Below are positions 6,790-11,998 of a stretch of 11,998 nucleotides of DNA, piece by piece. Source of the DNA: Streptomycetales bacterium (GTDB lineage: Bacteria > Actinomycetota > Actinomycetes > Prado026). Below the pieces are notes generated by a model. The model made no database searches, was not told the origin of the DNA, and saw nothing but the letters and a program-made list of their open reading frames with translations. The DNA is taken from assembly GCA_025361995.1 (NCBI GenBank), contig JANYIP010000249.1:1-11998 (forward strand), read 5' to 3'. Made by a program: the position numbers and the translations under genes. Position 1 is the stretch's first letter, and each line of letters starts with the position of its first letter.

Positions 6790-7886
6790 GCCAGACGCCT
6801 CGGGCCGGCCTCCTGGGCGTCGGGCTCGGCGTCGGGCTCGGTGTGCTGGCTGCCGGCGCCGCGGTCGGGTCGGTGGTCGAGCGCCGTCTGCTCGGCCAGC
6901 CGCTGCGGAGCGCGCAGGCCCAGGCGCTCGGCTACGGCTCGGTGCACTCGCCGCCGCGGGTGGTCACCGCCGACGACGGGGTCGAGCTGTACGTCGAGGT
7001 GGACGAACCTCGCCCCGGGGCGGCGTACGGGGACCTGACGGTGATCTTCTGCCACGGGTATGCCCTGAACCTCGACTGCTGGCACCACCAACGACTCGCC
7101 GTGTCCGGGGCGGCCCGCTGCGTGTACTGGGACCAGCGCGGGCACGGTCGTTCGGGTCGTGGCCAGCCCGGGCCGGTGGACATCGACCTGCTGGGTACGG
7201 ACCTGGCGGCGGTGCTGGCAGCGGTGGCGCCCACCGGCCCGGTCGTGCTCGTCGGCCACTCGATGGGCGGGATGACCCTGTTGGCGCTGGCCGACCAGGC
7301 GCCGGAGCTCTTCCGTGCCAGTGCCGAGGGTGGCCGGCGCGTGGTCGGGGTGGCACTGATGTCCACCAGCGCGGGCCGGCTGGCTGAGGTGACCCTGGGA
7401 GTCCCGGCTGCGGCCGCCCGGCTGTTGCACCGGGCGGCCCCGGGCGTGATGGCGGTGCTCGGGCGGGCGCCGAAGCTCGTGGAGATCGGCCGCCGGACCG
7501 GCAACGACCTGGAGTTCGCGCTGACCCGGCTGTACTCCTTCTCATCGGACGTGCCGCCGGCCGCGGTGGACTTCGTGGCCCAGATGAACTCGGGCACCCC
7601 GATCGAGGTGATCGCTGACTTCTTCGGCGCGTTCGACAACCACGACAAGTTCGCTGCGCTCCCGGTGCTAGCCGGCTTGCCGGTCCTGGTGATCGTGGGG
7701 GACTCCGACCTGCTCACTCCGGCCGAGCACAGCGAGGAGATCGTGGCGGCCGTACCGTCCGCGGTGCACGTGGTCCTGCCGGACTGCGGTCACATGCTGA
7801 TGCTCGAGCACCCGGACGAGGTGAGCACCCAGCTGCGCGCGCTGCTGGACCGGGCGGTCGACGCCCACCGCGAGCAGGGCAGATGA
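6786..7886 (+). CDS. Membrane-anchored alpha/beta hydrolase of unknown substrate
   Basis: 366 residues. Residues 8-30 form a Gly/Ala-rich hydrophobic segment without charged residues, followed by Glu-Arg-Arg, likely an N-terminal anchor; no clear cleavage site is seen. The alpha/beta hydrolase fold follows from ~60. It has an oxyanion segment FCHGY (88-92), WDQRGHGRSG (115-124), the nucleophile elbow GHSMGG (Ser159), acid VGDSD (Asp308) and GHMLMLEHPDE (His336), so the catalytic triad is complete. An insertion of ~100 helical residues between the elbow and the acid forms a lid. The substrate cannot be read from sequence; an esterase or lipase-like activity is inference. It overlaps alr and the following gene by ATGA at both ends, so it is expressed with them. 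A hydrolase after alr is a familiar actinobacterial arrangement. Confidence 0.88.
   Translation: MSQTPRAGLLGVGLGVGLGVLAAGAAVGSVVERRLLGQPLRSAQAQALGYGSVHSPPRVVTADDGVELYVEVDEPRPGAAYGDLTVIFCHGYALNLDCWHHQRLAVSGAARCVYWDQRGHGRSGRGQPGPVDIDLLGTDLAAVLAAVAPTGPVVLVGHSMGGMTLLALADQAPELFRASAEGGRRVVGVALMSTSAGRLAEVTLGVPAAAARLLHRAAPGVMAVLGRAPKLVEIGRRTGNDLEFALTRLYSFSSDVPPAAVDFVAQMNSGTPIEVIADFFGAFDNHDKFAALPVLAGLPVLVIVGDSDLLTPAEHSEEIVAAVPSAVHVVLPDCGHMLMLEHPDEVSTQLRALLDRAVDAHREQGR
6816..6839 (+). repeat. Two tandem copies of a 12-bp unit in the hydrolase membrane segment
   Basis: GGCGTCGGGCTC occurs twice in a row (6816-6827 and 6828-6839) and encodes GVGLGVGL within the proposed membrane segment, followed by a third, imperfect start of the unit (GGTGTG). 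The reading frame is kept. It may reflect slippage and could vary in copy number between strains without disrupting the hydrophobic helix. Confidence 0.55.
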
Positions 7887-8437
7887 GCTGGGGAGCGTTG
7901 GCCGCGGAGATCGAGCAGTGCACGGCCTGCCCCGAGCTGGCCGCGACCCGCCTGCGGGTCGTCCCCGGTGTGCGCCCCGCCGGCGCCCGGCTGCTCCTCG
8001 TGGGGGAGGCCCCGGGCGCGACCGAGGACGAGACGGGTGTGCCCTTCGCCGGTCGGGCCGGGCAGCTGCTCGACCGCGAGCTGGCCGAGGTCGGGCTCGA
8101 CCGCTCGACCGTCGCCGTCGTCAACGTCCTGAAGTGCCGCCCTCCGTCGAACCGCCAGCCGGCCCGCGCCGAGGTCGCCCGCTGCCGGCCGTGGCTCGAG
8201 CGCCAGCTGCAGCTCGCCGACCCCGAGCTGGTGGTGACCCTCGGCGGGACCGCGGCCCAGTGGTTCTTGGGTACCGGCGTCCGGCTCGGCGCGTCCCGCG
8301 GCGTCGTCCACGAGGTCGGTGGGCGGCGCGTCGTCGTCACGTACCACCCCTCGGCCGCGCTGCGCTTCGGCCCGAAGGGTGCCCCGCTGGCGGCACTGCG
8401 CGAGGACCTCGCCTGGGTGGCAGGGCTGCTGGCGTGA
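7883..8437 (+). CDS. Uracil-DNA glycosylase, family 4 (iron-sulfur type)
   Basis: Removes uracil from DNA as the first step of base excision repair. It has 184 residues, near the family norm of ~190-220 but on the short side. Four cysteines are placed for the 4Fe-4S cluster: Cys13 and Cys16 (EQCTACPEL), Cys85 (NVLKCRPPSNRQP) and Cys101 (VARCRPWL). The active-site motif GEAPGATEDETGVPFAGRAG (41-60) distinguishes family 4 from family 5, which has GLAPA. The second motif YHPSAALR (154-161) holds the catalytic-region His155. The ATG at 7883 overlaps the hydrolase stop (ATGA), and the stop overlaps the tsaE GTG (GTGA). It is thus translationally locked into an operon otherwise concerned with wall precursors and tRNA modification. 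Confidence 0.93.
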   Translation: MSWGALAAEIEQCTACPELAATRLRVVPGVRPAGARLLLVGEAPGATEDETGVPFAGRAGQLLDRELAEVGLDRSTVAVVNVLKCRPPSNRQPARAEVARCRPWLERQLQLADPELVVTLGGTAAQWFLGTGVRLGASRGVVHEVGGRRVVVTYHPSAALRFGPKGAPLAALREDLAWVAGLLA

Positions 8438-8904
8438 CCGTCCTGCTCGAGGTCGCGATCGGCGACGGTGCCGCGATGGTGGCGCTCGGCCACGATCTCG
8501 CCCACCGCCTGCGGGCCGGTGACCTGGTGGTCCTGTCCGGTGGCCTCGGTGCCGGCAAGACGACGCTGACCCAGGGGATCGGGGCGGGCCTTGGCGTGCG
8601 CGGCCCGATCACCTCGCCCACGTTCGTCATCTCGCGGGTGCACCCGTCGCTGGTCGGTGGCCCGGCGCTGGTGCACGTGGATGCGTACCGGCTGGGTGAT
8701 GCCTTCGAGGTCGACGACCTCGACCTGGACGCCTCGCTCGACGAGTCGGTGACCGTGGTCGAGTGGGGGGAGGGCAAGGTCGAGGGGCTGTCCGACGACC
8801 GCCTCGAGGTGCACCTGGAACTGCTGGAAGGGGCCTCCGGCGAGATGCGCCAGGTGACCGTGGTCGGTGTCGGGCCGCGCTGGCTGGCCGTGGGCGGCCA
8901 ATAG
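8434..8904 (+). CDS. tsaE: tRNA threonylcarbamoyladenosine biosynthesis ATPase TsaE
   Basis: TsaE is the small P-loop ATPase that works with TsaB and TsaD in making t6A at position 37 of ANN-decoding tRNAs. It has 156 residues, the family size. Seen are Walker A GGLGAGKTT (36-44), SPTFVI (61-66), HVDAYRL (81-87; the family usually has H.DLYRL) and VVEWGE (108-113), the motif near the active site. The GTG start at 8434 overlaps the preceding stop as GTGA. The TAG stop at 8902-8904 is also the first half of a TAGGCT box ahead of tsaB. This is the only gene in the run whose end does not overlap the next start (9-base gap). Confidence 0.95.
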   Translation: MTVLLEVAIGDGAAMVALGHDLAHRLRAGDLVVLSGGLGAGKTTLTQGIGAGLGVRGPITSPTFVISRVHPSLVGGPALVHVDAYRLGDAFEVDDLDLDASLDESVTVVEWGEGKVEGLSDDRLEVHLELLEGASGEMRQVTVVGVGPRWLAVGGQ

Positions 8905-8916
8905 GCTGGGCTGGTG
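8902..8916 (+). promoter_or_regulatory. Candidate internal leaderless -10 box (TAGGCT) of tsaB
   Basis: TAGGCT at 8902-8907 is 6 bases (GGGCTG) from the GTG at 8914, so its last T would be at -7 if transcription starts on the G of GTG, the expected geometry for a leaderless actinobacterial transcript. The first three bases are the tsaE stop codon. It matches the box ahead of acpS in hexamer and in the GGG that follows. No purine-rich ribosome site is present before GTG, which supports the idea. No clear -35 is visible. Confidence 0.5.
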
Positions 8917-9555
8917 CTTCTGCTCGCGTTCGACACGTCGACACCCGCGATCACGGTCGCGCTCCACGACGGCTCAGGCGTGCTGGCCTCCTCGACCGTG
9001 GTCGACGCCCGGCGGCACGGCGAGTTGCTCGCCCCCGGGATCGAGGCTGTCCTCGCCGAGGTCGGACGCTCGCCGGCGGACCTGACCTCGATCGTGGTCG
9101 GAGTGGGTCCGGGTCCGTTCACCGGGCTGCGCGTCGGGGTCGTGACGGCACGCACACTGGGGGCTGTGCTGGGCATTGAGGTGTACGGGATCTGCTCGCT
9201 GGACGCCGTGGCCTGGGCGAGCGGTCTCGACGCGGCCTTCGCAGTCGTGACCGACGCTCGGCGGCGCGAGGTCTACTGGGCGACGTACTCGGACTTCCGC
9301 GTGCGCGACGGAGTGGCTGCGGTCGGCCGGCCGCAGGCGGTGGCTGGCGTCCTCGGCGACCGACCGGTGATCGGCCCGGGTGCGGGGGTGTACCCGTTCG
9401 TTGACGCTCGCACGACCGTGCTGTCGGCTGCGGCGTTGGCGGAGCTGGCGGCGTACCGGCTGACGACTGGCGGGGAGCTGCTGTCGCCGTCGCCGCTCTA
9501 TCTGCGGCGCCCGGACGCGACCCCACCGGGAGAGCGCAAGCGGGTGCTCGCATGA
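8914..9555 (+). CDS. tsaB: tRNA threonylcarbamoyladenosine biosynthesis protein TsaB
   Basis: TsaB is the ASKHA-fold partner of TsaD in the bacterial t6A complex; it is non-catalytic and bridges TsaD and TsaE. It has 213 residues, near the usual 210-230. The N-terminal half has LLLAFDTSTPAITVAL (2-17) and the signature VGVGPGPFTGLRVG (62-75) followed by SLDAVAW (95-101). The C-terminal part has DARRREVYWATY (114-125) and PLYLRRPDA (194-202), the usual ending. The GTG at 8914 is chosen because LLLAFDTST is the normal N-terminus; it lacks a recognisable ribosome site. The stop overlaps rimI by ATGA. Confidence 0.94.
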   Translation: MLLLAFDTSTPAITVALHDGSGVLASSTVVDARRHGELLAPGIEAVLAEVGRSPADLTSIVVGVGPGPFTGLRVGVVTARTLGAVLGIEVYGICSLDAVAWASGLDAAFAVVTDARRREVYWATYSDFRVRDGVAAVGRPQAVAGVLGDRPVIGPGAGVYPFVDARTTVLSAAALAELAAYRLTTGGELLSPSPLYLRRPDATPPGERKRVLA

Positions 9556-10034
9556 CGGCCGGCACCGAGGTCCGGCTGCGGCCGATGCGGTGGTGGGACA
9601 TCCCCGACGCCGTCGAGATCGAGCAGGCGCTCTTCCCTGCCTCCCCCTGGACCGAGGCGGGCTTCTGGTCCGAGCTGGCCGGCGTACCCGCAACCCGCGA
9701 CTACTTGGTCGCGCAGGACGGCACCGGACTGGTCGGCTATGCCGGGCTGCTCACGGTCGCCCACGAAGCCGACGTGCAGACCGTCGCTGTACGGGCTGAC
9801 CGGCAGGGGCGCGGGCTCGGTGGTCGCCTGCTCGACGGGCTCCTCGCAGCTGCCCGCCGCCGCGACTCCTCACAGGTGCTCCTGGAGGTGGCCGCCGACA
9901 ACACCGCGGCTCAAGCCCTCTACGCGGGCCGCGGCTTCGAGCGGATCTCGCTCCGGCGGGGGTACTACGGACCTGGCCTGGACGCCTTGGTGATGCGCCT
10001 GCGGCTCGGGGAGCGCGGGGTGGATGCCAGATGA
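9552..10034 (+). CDS. rimI: Ribosomal-protein-alanine N-acetyltransferase RimI (GNAT family)
   Basis: A GNAT-fold enzyme that transfers acetyl from acetyl-CoA to protein N-termini, classically ribosomal protein S18. It has 160 residues. Seen are LRPMRWWDIPDAVEIEQ at the N-terminus, FPASPWTE (28-35), and a coenzyme A loop Q85-G-R-G-L-G90 (Q..G.G pattern). LEVAADNTAAQALYAGRGF (111-129) holds Glu112 and Tyr124, matching the catalytic Glu and Tyr of characterised RimI, and RRGYY (135-139) follows. It lies between tsaB and tsaD with ATGA overlaps on both sides, the common bacterial arrangement. The target in this organism is not shown by the sequence; actinobacterial RimI may be broader than S18. 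Confidence 0.92.
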   Translation: MTAGTEVRLRPMRWWDIPDAVEIEQALFPASPWTEAGFWSELAGVPATRDYLVAQDGTGLVGYAGLLTVAHEADVQTVAVRADRQGRGLGGRLLDGLLAAARRRDSSQVLLEVAADNTAAQALYAGRGFERISLRRGYYGPGLDALVMRLRLGERGVDAR

Positions 10035-11092
10035 CCGCTGCCTCTGCTGACGGTCCACTCGTGCTGGGGATAGAGACGTCCTGCGACGAGACCGGCGTCG
10101 GCATCGTTCGCGGGACGACCTTGCTCGCCGACGCCGTCGCCTCCAGCGTGGCCGAGCACGAACGGTTCGGTGGCGTCGTCCCGGAGGTGGCGAGCCGGGC
10201 GCACCTCGAGGCGATGGTCCCGATGATCGAGCGGGCCTGCGCCGAGGCGGGCGTCCGGTTGGTCGACGTCGACGCCTTGGCGGTGACCGCCGGGCCGGGG
10301 CTCGCGGGGGCGCTGCTGGTCGGTGACGCTGCGGCAAAGGCGCTGGCGCTGGCGCTGGGCAAGCCGCTGTACGGCGTCAACCACCTGGCAGCGCACGTCG
10401 CTGTGGACCAGCTCGAGCACGGCTTGCTGCCGGAGCCGACCCTGGCCCTGCTCGTCAGCGGAGGTCACTCCTCGCTGCTCCTCGTACCCGACGTGACCTC
10501 CGACGTCCGCCAGCTCGGGCAGACGATGGACGACGCGGCGGGGGAGGCATTCGACAAGGTGGCCCGCGTGCTCGGGCTGGGCTTTCCCGGCGGCCCGTAC
10601 GTCGACCGGGCCGCGCGCGAGGGGGACGCGGCGTCGATCGCGTTCCCGCGCGGGCTGACGGGCCCGCGGGACATGGCCGGCGAGCACCGTTTCGACTTCT
10701 CGTTCTCCGGACTCAAGAGCGCGGTCGCCCGGTGGGTCGAGCAGCGCGAGCGCGACGGCGAAACGGTGCCGGTCCCAGACGTGGCGGCGGCGTTCCAGGA
10801 GGCGGTCGTCGACGTCCTGACCCGCAAGGCGGTGCTCGCTGCGCAGGAGGCTGGCGTCGACCACCTCGTCCTCGGCGGCGGCGTCGCGGCGAACTCGCGG
10901 CTGCGGGTGCTGGCGCAGGAGCGGTGCGACGCGGCCGGGATCCGGCTGCGGGTGCCGCGGCCGGGGCTGTGCACGGACAACGGCGCGATGGTCGCCGCGC
11001 TGGGCGCAGAGCTGGTCCGGCGGGGACGTACCCCCTCGGCGCTGGACCACGCCGCTGACTCGTCCATGCCGGTGACCCAAGTGCTTGCCTAG
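10031..11092 (+). CDS. tsaD: tRNA N6-adenosine threonylcarbamoyltransferase TsaD
   Basis: TsaD is the catalytic subunit that transfers threonylcarbamoyl from threonylcarbamoyl-AMP to N6 of A37 in tRNA. It has 353 residues, full length. Seen are VLGIETSCDETGVGIV (11-26), VNHLAAH with metal ligands His118 and His122, ALLVSGGHSSLLL (139-151), GEAFDKVARVLGLGFPGG (171-188), FSFSGLKSA (223-231), GGGVAANSRLR (282-292) and CTDNGAM with metal ligand Asp316. The ATG at 10031 overlaps rimI (ATGA) and leaves a short, unconserved extension before VLGIETS. The TAG stop at 11090-11092 lies within the palindrome CTAG shared with the stop of the convergent methyltransferase gene, so no spacer exists for a terminator. 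Confidence 0.97.
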   Translation: MTAASADGPLVLGIETSCDETGVGIVRGTTLLADAVASSVAEHERFGGVVPEVASRAHLEAMVPMIERACAEAGVRLVDVDALAVTAGPGLAGALLVGDAAAKALALALGKPLYGVNHLAAHVAVDQLEHGLLPEPTLALLVSGGHSSLLLVPDVTSDVRQLGQTMDDAAGEAFDKVARVLGLGFPGGPYVDRAAREGDAASIAFPRGLTGPRDMAGEHRFDFSFSGLKSAVARWVEQRERDGETVPVPDVAAAFQEAVVDVLTRKAVLAAQEAGVDHLVLGGGVAANSRLRVLAQERCDAAGIRLRVPRPGLCTDNGAMVAALGAELVRRGRTPSALDHAADSSMPVTQVLA

Positions 11093-11998
11093 CTGAGCGG
11101 GGTGGTGAGGAAGACGACGGGGGCGCCGGCGATCCGGGTGAGGATCAGCGTGCGGGTCGGGCCGTCGCCGTCCAGGCGTAGGCGGCGACGCAGCTCCTCG
11201 GGCTCCACCGCGGTCCCGCGCTTCTTCACCACCACGTCGCCGACCCCGCGTTCGCGCAGCATCGCCCGCAGCCGCTTGAGCTGGAACGGCATGACCTCCT
11301 CGACCGCGTACCGCTTGGTGTACGCCGAGGCCGCAGCCGAGTCGGTGCTGACGTAGGCGATGGTCGGGTCGAGCAGCCACCCCTCGAGCCCGGCCGCGAC
11401 CTCCGCGACGAGGCCGGCCCGGATGACGGCTCCGTCGGGCTCGTGCAGGTAGCGCCCGGCCGCGGCGACCGGCGGCGGGCGCAGGGTCGGGTCGTCGACG
11501 ACGGTCGCCACAGGATGTCCCCGCTCGCTGAGCAGGGTCGCCCGGCGGCCGGCCGGCCGGTTGCACAGCGGGCCGAACCACAGCCTCGCCTCCTTCACAT
11601 CGCCATCCACTGACACCCACTCAGCCTCCGCGCCCGCAGGGACGAGCTCGTGGGGGATCCCTGGTGCCACCTTCACTCCGGTGGCCGCCACGGCTTCGGC
11701 CAGATCGACGACGAACGAGAACGGCGGCGAGTACCCCTGCGGGTCGAAGCGGCGCCGCCCGCCCGACGTACGTCGGGCCGGGTCCAGGAACGCCGCGTCG
11801 TACCCGGCCAGATCGGCGGTCGTGACATCCCCGACGTGTACGTCGACCATCCCGCCCAGGCCGAGCTCGTCCGCGTTGGCCCTGGCGACCGCTGCAGTGA
11901 TCGGGTCGCTGTCCACGCCGACGACGCGCAGCCCCGCGCGGGCCAGGGCCAGCAGGTCACCGCCCACTCCGCAGCAGAGGTCGACGGCCAGAGCCGGG
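11089..11998 (-). CDS. Class I SAM-dependent methyltransferase with THUMP-like C-terminal domain, 5'-truncated by window edge
   Basis: The frame runs open through the right edge; about 302 residues are visible and an N-terminal part is missing. The in-frame GTG at 11965-11967 is not the start, since it falls inside the SAM-binding motif I, DLCCGVGGD (encoded 11956-11982). VVGVDSDP follows, then a motif IV-like FLDPARR (11770-11790). The C-terminal ~70 residues (MPFQLKRLRAMLRERGVG, then VVKKRGTAVEPEELRRRLRL and LTRIAGAPVVFL) match the THUMP-like tail of an actinobacterial methyltransferase family. The substrate is not known to me. The domain pairing suggests RNA, while DPAR in place of NPPY argues against a standard base N6-methylase. 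It converges on tsaD with overlapping stop codons. Confidence 0.88.
   Translation of the reverse strand, partial: PALAVDLCCGVGGDLLALARAGLRVVGVDSDPITAAVARANADELGLGGMVDVHVGDVTTADLAGYDAAFLDPARRTSGGRRRFDPQGYSPPFSFVVDLAEAVAATGVKVAPGIPHELVPAGAEAEWVSVDGDVKEARLWFGPLCNRPAGRRATLLSERGHPVATVVDDPTLRPPPVAAAGRYLHEPDGAVIRAGLVAEVAAGLEGWLLDPTIAYVSTDSAAASAYTKRYAVEEVMPFQLKRLRAMLRERGVGDVVVKKRGTAVEPEELRRRLRLDGDGPTRTLILTRIAGAPVVFLTTPLS
11761..11778. repeat. Perfect 18-bp palindrome inside the methyltransferase gene
   Basis: GCCCGACGTACGTCGGGC reads the same on both strands. It lies over codons for the catalytic-motif segment around PARRTSG. The next flanking pair is mismatched. It is transcribed within a coding region and has no T-tract, so a terminator role is unlikely. 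Confidence 0.6.

Noticed and set aside
11141..11160. Inverted repeat GATCC/GGATC just after tsaD as a terminator
   Set aside because: It has a 5-bp stem with no T-run and lies inside the methyltransferase coding region; chance level in this composition.
9965..11620. Long open frame on the minus strand opposite tsaD and part of the methyltransferase
   Set aside because: Its translation is a low-complexity Arg/Gly/Pro-rich shadow typical of GC-rich DNA, and it lies over two confidently identified genes.
1..11998. CRISPR arrays, tRNA or rRNA genes, insertion sequences, phage genes, toxin-antitoxin pairs
   Set aside because: No regularly spaced repeats, tRNA-like cloverleaf with a CCA end, transposase motifs, terminal inverted repeats or small paired genes were seen on either strand.

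Overview
The window is very GC-rich, uses GTG starts often and has tightly overlapping genes. Together with the protein sequences this points to a chromosomal segment from a member of the Actinomycetota. The genus cannot be fixed from the sequence. Almost everything is core housekeeping. No tRNA, rRNA, CRISPR array, insertion sequence, integrase or phage gene was seen.

Layout. (1) Bases 1-1346, plus strand: the last ~447 codons of glmS (glucosamine-6-phosphate synthase), cut by the left edge. (2) Bases 1375-3693, minus strand: one large gene for a secreted protein. It has a signal peptide, a TolB/PD40-type beta-propeller of about six blades and three tandem ~115-residue C-terminal repeats of a type common in actinobacterial secreted proteins. 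It is convergent with glmS (28-base gap) and divergent from acpS. (3) Bases 3694-3822: a 129-base divergent control region. It holds a good ribosome binding site and a candidate stress-sigma-like promoter for the secreted gene, a cluster of GCGGT motifs with a small palindrome, and a TAGGCT box placed for leaderless expression of acpS. (4) Bases 3823-11092, plus strand: nine genes, acpS, nnr, alr, a membrane-anchored alpha/beta hydrolase, a family-4 uracil-DNA glycosylase, tsaE, tsaB, rimI and tsaD. Seven of the eight junctions are overlaps. The exception, tsaE/tsaB, carries a second TAGGCT box that includes the tsaE stop codon. (5) Bases 11089-11998, minus strand: a SAM-dependent methyltransferase with a THUMP-like C-terminal domain, cut by the right edge. 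Its stop codon shares the palindrome CTAG with the tsaD stop.

Functionally, glmS and alr feed peptidoglycan synthesis (amino sugar and D-alanine). AcpS activates acyl carrier protein, and Nnr repairs damaged NAD(P)H. TsaE, TsaB and TsaD form the machinery that puts threonylcarbamoyl on A37 of tRNAs, with RimI (protein N-acetyltransferase) embedded among them. TsaC, which makes the substrate for this system, is not in the window. The parts least explained by known biology are the secreted propeller/repeat protein with its control region, the two matching leaderless-type boxes, and the uncharacterised methyltransferase abutting tsaD.
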